The notes: a model not told the origin generated them from the sequence alone. Positions 46,235 through 60,384 are shown, counted from the stretch's first letter. The stretch: DNA of 64,000 bases from Membranipora membranacea (GCA_914767715.1 OU612075.1:13638001-13702000); one strand, 5' to 3'. Program-made: numbers and translations.

Positions 46235-49200
46235 ATGGATCGACTTCAGTGGTCAAGCATTATGCTGCAGGATTCAGAAGATTTTGTTCACTCTACAGGC
46301 AACGTAAAGATTTATGATGGAGATGATAAGGTAGAGGATTTTAAGGACATATTTAATATGTGGAGTAGGTCTAGTAAAGTCACAATTATTCTTATTGATT
46401 ATCTAGTAAGTAAAGTAGGTAAGCTTGGCTAGTGGTAGTAATGCCTTAAGGTTTATGTGACCAAAGAGTAAAAGTCTACCCACAACATTTCTTTTTTGTC
46501 TCTTTTGAGCAAAGAAATGTTTTAGGCCCATTTAGTTCATACATAGGCTACTATACTATTTGTTAGGCAAGATGATCATGATGATGGTGATAGGTAATAA
46601 TCGGTGACTTTGAAAATACATGCCCTTGGACAGGGACCAGTAAACTCCCTGTCATTGTCAGAAACAATGTAATCGATGAGTAAAACAATTACAATAACTC
46701 CCAGTAATCATAGTTGTGATTAAACGAACAGCTATAGGTTGGGGGGGGGGGGTTGGGGTTTGTTTGCTGGGTCTGCTTGCAAACATGCGATCCGTGTAAA
46801 CAAGTTCCCAGAAAACAGGGTAGAGTCCTGTCTATGGCTTGTAATAGATATCAATGAAATTCAATTTGGCCGAGGGCAAGGTTGCTTCTCTTAATTTTGT
46901 AATACAAGAGTTATAAATATTTAAGGCCTGTTTCAACTTTTGTGAGATCAAGATCATTGATGTTTTAGAAATAAATTGCAGTGTTGGAGACTAAATGTAT
47001 TAAAAGTCGTATGTCCACTTTGCCTATGACAGTTGCAAATAAATTTAAGATTTTTTGTTTTAGAATTCATTATATGAAGATGGTAACCTAGTACTGACTA
47101 CACACAGGATGATTTGGACAGACAGCAAGGATGACAAGAGCTGTCTAGCTCTAGATCTATCTTATATTACTTCTCTTGGTGAAGAGGCAGCGTCATTTAC
47201 TCGAAGGTTGACTATTGCTTAGAATTATTCCCACAAAACATTTTGTTTACAGGCAATGTAGTTTATTGTGTAGAAGTCATCGCTCAGATAAAAATCCAGG
47301 CTGCACCTTATGTACTGAATTACATAAATAGCTCATGTATATTGTTTTTTCACAAGAAAACGATTCACAATCATAATATTGTTCTGATTTGAGCTTCTCT
47401 TATGTTTCAGCGCAAAGATTGTCTGTTATGTCTCACCAGTGAGACCGGGCAGTAAACCAGGTCCCATGAACAGAAGTCAATTTGAATATATCCGCTGGTC
47501 TTTTCATAAAGGTGGTCAGGTTGAGGTAAGCATCTTTATATCACTCACAAATATTATCAACTTTATTATGCCATTCGAGTTTGACTTTGTTCTCACTGAT
47601 GAGTGATATTGATATAATAATAATATCGCTGTCTGTCAGGGTTGACAATGACTGACACTTATGTGCCGGCATAGGAATTGTTTAATAGTGGTGACTAGGT
47701 TTCCAAGTCATTAGTGTCACTCTTCAACCACTGAGAGCTGTAACTCGTCGTGGAGCATATCCGCTATCAAGGCTGGAGCTATATTCAGCATGAAAGTCAT
47801 TTTAATAGAATGGGAAATGCACACTGGCAACTATTGAAGACAATATGGTGAGTAGTGCAAGTTTCACTTGGACTCTGTTCACAGACAACTAAAGATTTTG
47901 AAATGATATAATCTCATTTTAGTCGCTACAAGCCATGAGTAGAAATGTATTAGCGTATTTCATGATTTAGTTGTTGACTGTAACTGACTGTACTTTTTTA
48001 GTTTATGAGACAACTCAGAGAAGTGGTAGGGAGAAAGATGTGGGAAGTGAAAGCCAAACCACAGCCCTCCGTTTCTTATCAGGTAACTCAATTAAACTTT
48101 TTTATATCAATATTGGTATCTGAATGATAGCCGGAAACCTCCAAACGTCATTGGTCAAATATAATTCAGTTGGCAGTGGCGACACACCAACTGGGGAAAG
48201 TCTGCAGTCAAACTATAATAGCAGAAAGGAACATGCATATTAAGCTTGTTTTAATGATGACTAATTGTTATTGAGTATGCCTTTTGGGGAATTTTCTCTG
48301 GTAGGTTTGTAGTGTGGAAAGGAAAGGGAATAAAAACTCCTGTTGTATTTTCCATCCTACCTGATGAAGTTAAATTCCATCTTTACATATTCCCGATTCG
48401 AAATCGTGCCTGATAACATTGCAGCCAAGTAAACTGAAGCATGGTATAGCTGGCATTGAGAAGAAATTGAATGAACAACAAAGAAGAACAGATAGCACTA
48501 TAAATGCAGCTTTTGAAGATCTGGATGCTCTTATGATCAAGGTATATACTTGATAATTTGTTTTTGATGATTTCAGAACTCTATATGTTAAACCAAGTCT
48601 TTGGATCATTTCCGAAGTTGTTGGCTGTAAGTTTTTAATGCTCTCCATTGTCTCCGAAAAGATTGAAATTAGTTTATATAATGATAGTCCTGCATGATTT
48701 TAGGCCAAAGAAATGGTGAATATATCAAAGTCAATAGCGTCAAAAATTGAACAGAAGCAAGGCAATATCACCGAGGATGAGGTAAGAATTTTACTGTCAT
48801 TTGATTTTGAATTAATTGATTACCCATTTTATTATGTTACTCCAGCAGGGTGGCCGTCAGGTGGAGGAAAGAGTCTGGGGGCTCAGACTATTGTGATACC
48901 TGTGCTGGTCACCTAGCCTTTTCACGCAGCCACAAAGAAAGTGAGACCACTGACCACCCCTTGAGATATATCAAATTTGAAAGGAAATTAATTTCTTTGA
49001 TTGCAGCTGTAGCATTTTTCGAGACGTACTGTTTTAATTTGTTACAGACAGTAAAATTTAAGTCATATCTGTTATCATTGGGTATACCAGACCCGGTGAC
49101 TCGGGACTCACATAAATCTACCAGTGTATACCTGGAACAACTGGCTAAACAAGTCAGCTCAGCTCTGCATCAACCACTGCAGGTAAGTATCATATACCAT

Positions 49201-52200
49201 ATCATATACGTGATTTCTAGGAAGGTTTACCAACATGAACAAGATAAAAGCAATGAAATGACTGCTTATTTCATTGCTTTTATTTTATACATGCTGGTAA
49301 ACCTTCCTAGAAAAGCAACATCACAATCCACAGCAATAGCTGGTATCAGTGGTTCTGTCCAATTTTAGAGTTGCTCTACCTTTGCTCACCTCGCCCATCC
49401 TTTGACTGTGTTTTTATCATAGTACTTTTTTGTGGTTGCATAAATATGTTTCATATAACAGTCATGTAATTGTAGGAATGTGGAGGAATGATGACCCTTA
49501 CAGATGTATACTGTCGTATTAATCGCGCTCGTGGTATGGAGGTGAGATTATTTCGTGATTTAACGAGGAAAATTATATCATCTGGTCAATGTAGTCAATA
49601 TTCTCCCAGGAGAGGGAATTCATAGACCTAGCTATCATCATGATTTGTCCCGATGATGCTGTACAACTTTAATCCGTTTTGGGAATTGGTCTCTTTGGCA
49701 TTTGATTCCATGGAATTTCTAGACTTAGTTGACTATTAAGTCCTTCCAATCAATATCCCATCTTGGTCACTACATACCTCTGACAACCCCAGACTGTACC
49801 GGATGGAGATCAAAGTTTGTTGCTTGGCAAACCGGACCTTTTTTCTGGGTTGGTCCTACGATAGTGGATGACGAGCAGGACTTAAATGATTTATAGTAGC
49901 CCATGATCTGTTGATTGTTTGGCCTGCAGAGCGTCTGCCCTTGACCTACAAATCTTCTTCAATTTAGAAATTGTGACTATTTAGATATTGAGATATCTGT
50001 CCCTTCGCTACATTCATTATTGTATTGTATTTCTGGAGGATTCTGAAACATTTTTTTACAGCTTCTGTCTCCACAAGATTTACTGAATGCCTGTAAGCTG
50101 CTACCTACACTAAGCCTGCCGGTTACTATGCACAGTTATGAGAGCGGAGTTAAAGTATTACAGCTTAGCTCTAGTGATGATGAGACCTTAGCTACTGAGA
50201 CAGCCAAACTGGTTAGTGTTTTAATATGTATCACCCTATTTATAGCTTGTTATTCCAAGATGGTCTCATTGTAAGTTGTTTTTTACAGTCTGTCTAATTA
50301 TCGAAACTGTGGTTGTTGCCTTCAACAATCAAATTATTTTTTGTCAAGACACGGTCTGCTCTATACAAAGATGCTCACAAATTGTATCCTAAATAGGTTT
50401 TATGAGGTATTTGATAAACTCCCCCCCCCCCCTCCCCGAATTTAAAACTCCTGAAACTCACCATTTCACCCAATTCCTAATTTTGGGACTTTTTTACCGG
50501 TTTTCCATTTATCATACCCGGTCCGATGTAAATGTGATGTGAATACAACTTTTATCAGCTGTTGGCATTTCTGTATTCCATCTTGAGGTTAAAAATTGGG
50601 AATTTTTACAAATAGCAGAGGAACTGTTGAAATGTTTTATTCTGTTCTCACCGATAGTTTTATCTCCCAAACTCCCTGTTTCACTAAAGCAGGATGTGTG
50701 TAATACCTGGGAAACTCGATTTCTATGAAGCACAAAAAGAGACCCCTAGGGTGCTAAATTAACAGGTTACTGTGACATAAATGCGTGGGTGAGGTGAAAT
50801 TACCACGTCTTTTAAAAACTATACTCGTATCTGACACTACATGGTACCATGTCAAGCTGTCAAGTGGGGGCCTGGGCTATAGTTCTGGACATTATTGTCA
50901 CCTTTCCCAGTTGGAGGTTTGTTATAGCTCAGGGCTATTGAGAAGAATTACTTATGATCAGGGCGGGGCCATTTATTGATATTATGCACGTTCAATCTAT
51001 GATAAATTTACAAAGAAAGATTTGCATTTGCTTGTACAACTGGCATAACGTCAGCCCTAAAAAGCAAACGCCCTAGAATGCAAACGCCCTAAATGATCTT
51101 TTTACGTTTTCAACATGATACATGTTTACTGTACTTAATGTTACTACAATTTGGTAGAAGTATGTGTTTCAAAATACTAATTTAAGCTCATTAAAGGTTT
51201 CAACTTTACATTGTTTTTTTTTGCAATTAGCCTTTTGTTGTGCGAAATGATATAAGGTACATGATAACCATTGTCATCAGCATGAAAAAACTCCACCAGA
51301 AACAATGTCCAACCCTAACCACCGAATTTTGTTAAGGAGGTTGCTTTTTCAGCCACGTTTTGCATAGGCTGCCACCACACTAGAAGGTATGTTTTAAAAT
51401 ATAGCTTGTGACTTTTGATGCTAAAGATGTAACATTTTGGCATCTCTGTTCATCAAATTCAATGGCAGCAAACTGGTAAACAACAAACTGGTAAACAGCA
51501 TTCACTGCCTAAAGGCCAATTGTCTAATTTTGTAAGCCGCAATCAGCTCCATATCATACATGTATGAGGCAACTATACTCCATTTTTATTTAATTTTGCA
51601 TTTGTAGACAGCTATAACTCTATTTTTATTCGCATTTGCATTTGAAAGCAAATGCTCATTTTTAAATAGCCCCAGTCCTGTATATATGTAATATGTAATA
51701 GCTCAGTGTTAGAGGCGTCGGATTTGGAATCAAAAGGTCCTGTGTTAGAGCTCCACTGGGTGCATTGTATGTCTAGTACTACCTAATTTGGCTGTTGTGG
51801 GCCATTCACTCAAGCTGACCAGAAAAGTAAAAACCAACCCCGGCAAGCCACATTGCAATAAACTTCAAATCAATGAACTTGCGATTATCTCTCCAAAGAA
51901 AAAAATGCTTCTCACTTATTCATCAATGTGAAGGTAAATCAAGTGGTGGGCAAGTCAACACAAACAAACATTAGAAAATAGAGATGCCTGAAACCCTGTG
52001 GATGCTGAAATTGATACATTTGGTTCTCTTAATCTTGCCAACGTCTGAATTATTGAGTAACATAACAATTTGACATGATATGATATGGACTCATAGACAT
52101 AGTAACAATGATGTAAGATGATGTCCTTATCCACACCTTGCATCAGATATCACCATATTTGTATTTATATACATGTGATAACTACTTTATAATAATGATA

Positions 52201-54248
52201 CCTCGAAAGGACTCCTAGCCCTGGCTCCTCTATTTTAAACCTCTGGGGCATCATAAAGCTTCAAAGTAGGGCTAATGTTAACAGTGGAACCATTGCGTAT
52301 GTTATGTTGGAGAGATGTTGATGCTAATATAATAAAAATGTAAGGAGTTTCAGATCTGTTGTTAATGAGGTGGTATGAATCTTGAACCCGTGTCCTTTAT
52401 AATCAATGTGTGAAGCCTCTTCCAAGGAGCACTTGTACTATGCTCTGTCTTCAATTTCCACACTTAAATGAAAACCAGCCTTATAGATATTTTTTTGATA
52501 TAACAAGTTAACCGGATGATAATATTCACGTAATTTAACTGACCTTGCCCACAGCAAATTTTGATCCTCGGAATTCTTTAAATGTCAAAAATTTTATAAA
52601 GAAAATTAACGGAAATGTTCCTACTATAGTTGCTTGATAAATCACCAATTCACCATTGACAACTTGTCCTAAAAATAATTCAGTTGCTTCTTCACCTGAA
52701 CCAAAGATACTCAAATTCTCAATCTGTAACAGTGTGACCAAACCTGTTGTCCATTTGGTTTTGAGCTCAATTTACATTTAGTCCGCAAACAAATATACTC
52801 AAGTTTTTATCGCAGTTTGATGCGATGAAGAAGGCATGATGAGACCGCGTGGTATATTTCTGATTCTATGATGTCACATAGAGCTTTTGCCATGTTTTCT
52901 ATTGAAAAAGCAGTGGGCGTCTCACACATCCTATAATCTAACCAGTTGGGTTTCTCAGGATATCAGATGTATTTATAAAACATGGCTGTTAATAACTTAA
53001 CAACTTTAAGTGTCAACACGCAGAACGTGACGGACTGACGGTTACTTGTGCTCTTAACTTGGTCCAGTTTCATCCTGAAATATTCATACCTAGCATTATG
53101 AAATGAAGTGTGACACTGGCAGTTAAGCTGCTTGTACCCACCAGTATTACATCGGCAGGGATGTTTTCTAAACCTTGGTATCTCCAGTTATTACATGAAT
53201 TACAAACTGTGTACACGTGACAGGTTGCATCGTGAACACTAATGCAAGAACCGCTATGGGTCAAGTAGTAAATAGAGAAAAATATCTGTGTAGATTTGAT
53301 AGGGTCAGCAATAATTAGGCTTTTGAGTTTATTTTTAGAATTATATACATCCAAATATTGACTCGGTAGACAGCACCCAGCCTTGGATATATGTTGTTAT
53401 TATAACTTGTTTTCTATTCTTGAACAGGTCGAAGAGAAAGCATGTCTATCAGCTGATGAACTGGCCAGGATAGTCGGACTATCTGTTATTATAGCTAAAG
53501 AGAGGTTTGTAGTTAAACAATATAGACTTGGATATGTTATATTATATATAATAATCTATAACTTATATCACCATTCTTTTTAGGACCAAGTCTTAATTCA
53601 AAAAAGTTTTTTATACCTATAAATATTCTCATATAGATATTAGATATAATACGATTATTACGGTACCATATCATAAATGGAACATCCGGCGCTAATTGTC
53701 CGGATGCATGTACGTATGTAGGTGATGGGTGTTAGGATGAGTTGGTATAATTAGGCAGTCAGGGAGTAAACCGGAATACATGTTTTGTATAATACACCCA
53801 CAAATATAATCATAATCTATATATCTATAATTTGCAACGGAACTGAGAAGCAGATTGAGCTGTGATAATGACATCTCACCACATCTACTTATTTCTTATA
53901 TTCTCTGTGTCACCTTATTGTGACAGCCATAAATGTATGGTTACTGAGATGTTATCCTCTAGGCAGGGTTATTACCATATACCATAATCATTTATAATAT
54001 ATATATATAATATAAAAATGGTTATGGTATGTAAGTATTCATTGTATGACGTGTGTTAGATGAAGAAAGTGGTAGGGCATCTCATCTCATAAAAGCTGGT
54101 GAAATTAAAATAATATTGTTATACAAATTTACATGTTTCTCTTTTGAGCAGATTGCTGATGGCCGAGACCAAAGGCAAGCTCTGCCGTGATGACACTGTG
54201 GAAGGACTGATCTTTCATCCGAACAAATTCATCACTCAGGAGGCGTGA
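46235..54248 (+). CDS. VPS36: Vacuolar protein sorting-associated protein 36 (ESCRT-II)
   Basis: Eleven exons join to 384 aa (human VPS36 is 386): 46235-46330, 47064-47206, 47411-47525, 48002-48082, 48425-48541, 48704-48781, 49048-49182, 49476-49541, 50062-50211, 53428-53504 and 54152-54248. VPS36 with VPS22 and two VPS25 copies forms ESCRT-II, which sorts ubiquitinated membrane proteins at endosomes. Its N-terminal GLUE domain (residues 1 to about 145) binds phosphoinositide and ubiquitin. Family landmarks are [25 protein letters not shown], the linker [60 protein letters not shown] and the winged-helix end [16 protein letters not shown]. No NZF zinc finger interrupts the GLUE domain, as in other animals. 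Three donors are GTT-type (GTTGAC, GTTAGT, GTTTGT). Intron 9 is 3.2 kb. Confidence 0.97.
49215..49312. repeat. Long hairpin in VPS36 intron 7
   Basis: Arms of 45 bases (49215-49259 and 49268-49312) that differ at only four positions, with an 8-base loop gactgctt. The outer stem is ttctaggaaggtttacca and the inner stem is ataaaagcaatgaaat. No target-site duplication is obvious. It lies 32 bases after the donor of the exon ending at 49182, so it would be transcribed with VPS36. Confidence 0.88.
50212..53427 (+). other. VPS36 intron 9, 3.2 kb, no nested gene
   Basis: Contains poly-C and AT-rich DNA and a tRNA-like fragment near 51697. Frames on either strand are short and unlike known proteins. 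Confidence 0.6.
51697..51770 (+). mobile_element. tRNA-like fragment, SINE candidate
   Basis: Reads like a tRNA: tagctcagtgttagaggcg (A box), an arm with loop sequence tttggaa, then ggtcctgtgttagagctcc as a degraded B box, and ccactggg as a possible acceptor side. The missing GGTTCGA core argues for a decayed tRNA-derived element and not a working gene. Confidence 0.45.
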
Positions 54249-55037
54249 AGGTGCTGTATAATTTATGTGTTCTTCATTTTTTTAATTTGATGTGGTTTTG
54301 TATATAACAATATTTTTCTACAGGCGGCACACAATGCTCTTGGTATGAATTTGAAGATACCTGGAACCCCACTGGACTTAAACCAGACAAGTCAAGATTA
54401 CATTTGCATGTCATATTTTTGCGTGCCCATTAAAAAAAAGAAATTTCACTGAGTGTCTTTACTCTGAATCTTTAGTAATTCCTCACATACCACCTGCAAT
54501 ATGTAATTACAATAACACATCACAATAGTATGTCTCTAATTAACAACTATATTACAAAGAAATTGAAAATATGCTTATTTTGTTGTTTACATATCTCAAC
54601 AGCACAATAGTTTATTTTCATAGCTTAGTGTACGTCATACTGTCATATATTATTTTGATTTAATGTTGGAGGTGTCGTCAGCAGTGACAGCCTGCTGTCA
54701 GGGTATGTACGTGATAGACTAGAATGAATAAGGATGGAATTAGACTTACTATTCAATAAATCACAAAGTGGAAAAATACTCTCTTTTAACAGCAGTGGAA
54801 GGAACAGGAGACTGCGATGTCAAAGACAATCTACTCACGATGCAAAGAATACAAATTAAAATAAATACATCAAAATTATTTTCATACATACAAACATAGA
54901 AGTATAAATTTAGAAATACAATGTAGGCATCAAAGGAGGTTTGGAACCCTTGAAGTTCTAATGTTTTTGCGTGGAATCATACACAATTGTCATATTGATG
55001 ATCTAAGTGTATCTTCATATCTGAGAACATCAGAGTG
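54249..55037. other. Convergent 3' region of VPS36 and the minus-strand gene
   Basis: The two stop codons face each other 790 bases apart, so both 3'UTRs share this stretch. On the minus strand an AATAAA (54616-54611) could serve the secreted-protein gene. No convincing AATAAA was seen for VPS36. No RNA gene was recognised. Confidence 0.5.
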
Positions 55038-58000
55038 TCACTTTTCTAATTCATCCAGTTTTTGATCTATGAAGTCGACAGCATTTTGTCTTAAAGCTGC
55101 CTCTCTTACTAGAGATCTCATATAATCAAGATTTGCCGGAGATTGGACGAGCTCTATTGGTGCGTTGACCGCGTCTTCTATAGCTTTTATGAGAAACTCA
55201 TTCTCTTCTTTTAATAAATCAATCTCTGTGTTCCTAAGGGAGTCATTAACCTCATCCAACTTCCTACAAAACAAGAAACAACCTTCAGAGAAATAATAGG
55301 TACCTAATCTAGTGATAGTGTATAAAAACGCTCATTGAACTGTTTCACGTTTCCCTCTCATCATTTGCAACGAACAAACAATTCACTTTGAATGTTATAT
55401 AGAAAATAGAGAAGATCTCTTAGCGCTTCCCATTAGCAGATTGCTGGGAGATTAAAGCTCAATTTGAAATGTTGTCTAGCAAGTAGTCAGTTATGAGGTT
55501 ACATTTTAGCTGTCCTAACCACCATCAGCGTTTGACATTAAGCCGAGTTGGCAGTACTTAGGTTATACAAAATGATGCGACAAAAACAGCAGGGTGTTGG
55601 AGGCTAAAGAGAATAGTGGCATTTTAGAGAAGACGCACACTGAGACTGATAATCAATATTTTGCACACAGTATGTGAGATATACAGCAAGGACTACACCT
55701 GAGGTTTTTTTTATAACTTGAGTTAATAATTTATGCAAAATATGGATGCAGCTGGCTGTATAATTAAAGCAATGATCAAACTAATGTCAATCTTTTGAAG
55801 AGGACTTTGAAAAAGACGTCCTAAGAGAGCATGTAATCTGAATCTCATTTCTGCACCAATGAATCCACCAAGGATCGCTAAACCCAGGAGTTCATTACAT
55901 CTTAATAACATAAGGACAGCTATGCTTCACTGCAGAAAATGTATAACACAGTTTGATGCATATCTGAACTGATCATAATATGCAGCCGACCAATACTCAC
56001 ATTATGTCATCCATAATATCCTTTCTGCTCACATCCTCATCTTTGTCATTCTCACTCTCATCATCTCGTACATCAGTTTTAACCTCTCTAGCCGCCTCAA
56101 TCATATCTTCGCCTACTACTACTACCTCCTGATCAGCTGGCTCTGGTACCTCCTTAGGTGAGGAAGGTGATCCCAGCATTTCTGATAGTTCTCCTTGTCC
56201 GACTACACTTGTTCTTTTCTGTGGCGACTTTCCTCTCGCTTCTTCTTCCACCTTTGTTAACAAGGAATCATTTTTTAAAACGCATCTCCTTACATACTAT
56301 GATCCCCATCTTTGAGCCATATTTTATAAAGACTGCAGCACAACAAATCTCAAGACCAATCTTTATAATCAATGTTATTTTTGACTGGTACCTTTCCTAT
56401 AACTGGTTAATTGTCCGGAGACCTGTATAATTTAAAACTAGTTGTTATCAATTGTAAAATGTTTCCGATTTGCTGTAAATGTGATTGTAATCAACACCTT
56501 GCAGCTAACCGAGAAATTTAAATCGCATCTTACACATTTCAAATGTCATTTCTCTGCAGCTTTACTTCTCGATTCATTCATTACCCTTCTCTATAAATCT
56601 AATATTATTAGATTTATGAATGCTAGCTATCATATTGAAAGGTCAGATACCATTTACACATAGCAATCAATAATGTACCTGAAGTCGTTTGAGTAGAGCC
56701 TTTGCTTTTTCCATCGACATCTCTGGAGCTTCCTTCACTGGGAGTGAGGTTGTTTCCTCATTGACCTCGATACTATCATTGACTTCATCCATCTCTGGTA
56801 TATTAGTTGTCTGTTCTTCGCTTAAATCCACCAGTCTCATCTATAATTGAACCGTTGATGATTAGAATGTAATGACTTGTTTTTCAATAAACTTGTTTAA
56901 TTAATTGTTTGAACTCAATTCTCACCAAATATTAGGGCAGACCTAGGGCATGATACAGTTTTAATTGTCAACTTCCTGGCGGTGATTCTAGTGTTTGTTT
57001 TAGCCAACTGTTCAATCTTATGTCCTAAACATCCCAGCGATAGGAAATAAATAAAACGGAGTATTTAAATTACAGGGTCCCACATATGACTGTGACTGAT
57101 TGTAAAAACATTGGTTGACATGATTTCAGTGACACAATATCAGTATTTTCAAACTGTAGCTCTTTCTTAATTATTGAGTAATATAATAACATACATGAAA
57201 CCGTGTATTACGTAAACAATAAAATCTCTTTTTATAGAACTAAACCTACTATTTGAATGGCTCGGGATTTATTTGATAGCTGTAGCACTTCCATTAATTA
57301 CTCCTGGGAATTACCTTCCTATATTTTAATGTGATGCTAACTTGGTCGCATGCAGTATGATACTTAGTTGTTGGATACCAATGACTGTAAAAACTAAAGA
57401 GTCATCCCACGCTTTGTTCTAATTATTTTTTAAATGACCTGGTGTTATTAATAGAGAGAAATTAATTTTAAAAGTTGGTCAACCAATTCTTGGTATTGAG
57501 AGTACAACTAGTATCTATTCTGTTCAAAAAATGACAGACATACATTTGTCAGCAGATGGTTTATTCTTGTGAAAAAGGTCTGTTCCCTGAAAAAATTTAG
57601 TGATCAGTGATAGCAGAACCCACCATAGACTAGTTATGCATATTATAATTGTTGGATTGATTCATTTCATAAAATATTTATTATCTTTGTCTATTTATGT
57701 CTATGCATACGTTAAACTTTTTACTCTACCTACCCCCATACGATGAAGCATCCTGTTCCTGTCCTCCATTTTGTCTTGTACATCATTCGTTGATTGGCTC
57801 GTTCCAAATTCTTCTTCTCCCTGAAATATTTTCTGCAGAATCTCATCATCCAGAATCTCCTTCTCTATGACCATAGGGTTATCCTATATAACAAACAGAG
57901 AATAATCAATAATATATATAAATCAAATTGATGTTGTACTTAACATTTTTGTTCTTGTAATGTTGTTCTTGCTATGTTTTAAGGTTAGCAAAATCACAAA

Positions 58001-60384
58001 AACCAAATAATTGTTATCAGACCCATCTAAAGGCGCGTTAGAGCATACAACTTGGTCAAAACCGACAAATCTCAATCATCCTGATTTGCATGTGCCCCTG
58101 CTAAAAACACCAAGCCAGATGTAGCAATCTATTCAACCAATATTTTTTTAGTTTCTTAATGATCCGCAATGAAAATATGATAACACACTATATTCTAGTT
58201 ATTAATAGTGAATGAGACATCAAAAGATCGATTTCTGTATTACACACCAGAGGGCTGTTCATGTAGAAGTCGTCCTCTATCTCTCTCTCATCTGTGTATC
58301 GAGGATTACTCTCCCCTTCTCTCATCTCTGCCATGTCTGTCAACATCTGTAACGATTCCAGTATTTTCATTTTATTTTACTTATCTATCCGATTAATAAT
58401 TTTATTCGTCATATCATACTGCAAATAATGTGAACTTTGAGTTACTCTAAGGAGTTAGACCAAAGGGAAATTGCATGGATTATAAAAAAGTATATAAAAA
58501 AAAAAGATCAAAGCATAACATTGGTTTGGATGTCCTGCTTTAAATATATAAATATTATTTCCCCTTGACTATGCATTTGACACAATAAAAGAAATTTATT
58601 TGAGAAGGAAAGGTCATCATATACCACACAGCCTTCATATATAACAATACCCTTCAGTCACATTAATAATTTTTTGTAAAGTTGTTTCTCTTTGCCATTC
58701 TCACTTAGTATGTTTTGAATGGTCAATTTTAACACTTTGTTATTAGGGCAATATCCGAGTTTTATTCTGCAATAAAGCTATTTTAAAATGATGTGTTTTT
58801 GTGTTTATGTCAGCACTGTGTTCAACGACTGATTTGTAATAATACAACGGGCAATAAATGGTTTTACGTTCCCAGGTTATTAATGTGACGTGACACGCTG
58901 GTTTATGGCTCTTGGTTGTGTTGCGTAGGTTTTAAGATTGGAAAAATAATTACACATAGCAGTCATTCTTCTGATCTGGATTGAGGTGATGTTATTGATT
59001 ATGTTGTTTTCAGTGTCTGTCACAAACCTCATAATCCGCATATATAGGTTGGTTGCTGGTGTGAACAAGCCTTATCATGAGGCAACTTTTTGTTGTTTCT
59101 GTTGGTAGCGTGATGATGCCAGGTGTGAACTATTGCATTTATCACACATCTTAAGCATACACCACTAGTGACAGGAGGGCCACGTTCCCAACCAATCCTG
59201 TCAGTCAAGGTTACTCACGTTATCATAAGTTATACTCACTCCATAACATGTTTTTTTAATGACAGTTTTATTTATATATGATGTCTTTTTAACTCCAATC
59301 CAAAAATGTAGACAATCATTCTACATCGGATGTTTATGCAATTCACACCGATGTTAAACTCTATTAATAGATCATTTTTGTTTCAATAATTTTGAATTTG
59401 AGTTTACCTTATAATACTCATCCATACTCATTTCTGCTTCGCTCTTCCAATCTCTTGCTCGGTTGTTTTCTGACTGGATCACTGGCTGTCTATCGAAGCT
59501 ATTGTATAGTCTGTTGAGTCTAGAACTGCCGTATCTGTTAACATTCAACAAGATAAGTTTGATCATTATAGTACCATCAATGACTACATAAAGAGGTGTA
59601 AGGGATCTACGTCTCAAATTTCGATAGCAAGGGCAGCTACCATACATTAAATACTCAAAGGCCAGAAACTTTACTTATTTCCCTTATTAGAACTTGTCTA
59701 AAATTTCTATCTGGTTATTTATTGAAAGGCTACAGAGCATTCTATCATTAACTACTCCAGAGACTGACAAATATCATTAATTCAATTGAATTCTTACTTA
59801 GTTTTAAACCTGTAGGGTATAAACCTAATATTATTGGCATCATTTTACTACTGAGTATTTTGTCTCGCTCTCCAAAACAAATCTTAGCGCTGGTGATATT
59901 GTAGAAATTTGCACCATTGAACAGTTAACTCACTATTTATTATTATCGATAAACAAGTATTAAATTCCACAATCCAATTTTAAATCTGTTTATTGATACT
60001 CTTGCCTTGTTAGTATTGTTAAAAAGTTTAAACTTATCATTCAAGACTCCTCCAGTATGGAGCAGGTAATAACAATAATGAATGAGTAATAAGGATTTGT
60101 TTCTTCTGATATTTTTGTGTATACCTTGGTGCTTGGTCCATAAATTGATCCATTCCAGTGGAGAATTGTCTGTTCATAGGCTGTCTGTTGGTCCTCACCC
60201 TGGGATGGTAACCGCCGCTGAAGAATGCGTTGCCTTGCCATTCGGCACTGTAATCCTGTTGTTCTTTGGGTTCTTGAAGGCTATGATACGACATCAAGGA
60301 GTTGTACCGAGGCATACTCTGTACTAATCCAACCCACATTAGACACATGCATGATAGAACTGTCACTGTCAGCGCCATTTTACT
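55038..60384 (-). CDS. Cysteine-free acidic secreted protein, 422 aa, granin-like in character
   Basis: Unrecognised. Seven coding exons on the minus strand join in phase: 60384-60125 (six 5'UTR bases, then ATG at 60378), 59534-59408, 58346-58248, 57883-57734, 56840-56679, 56251-56001 and 55263-55038. Residues 1-21 are a clear signal peptide (MALTVTVLSCMCLMWVGLVQS). The mature chain has no cysteine and no membrane helix. It is rich in Glu/Asp/Met and ends in a helical, coiled-coil-like segment (NTEIDLLKEENEFLIKAIED ... FIDQKLDELEK). The tripeptide PRY recurs three times in the N-terminal half (MPRYNS, APRYGS, NPRYTD). Two Lys-Arg sites (LLKRLQ, QKRTSV) could be cut by prohormone convertases. 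These traits fit a regulated-secretory or neuropeptide precursor, by inference only; an extracellular matrix role is the alternative. It converges on VPS36. Confidence 0.72.

Noticed and set aside
55723-56001. Minus-strand frame GLAILGGFIGAEMRFRLHALL between two exons of the acidic secreted protein gene
   Set aside because: It could follow a possible acceptor, but it lacks a good donor. The exon ending at 56001 joins the exon at 55263 directly and in phase, giving ...IMDDIMKLDEVNDS. At most it is a rare alternative exon.
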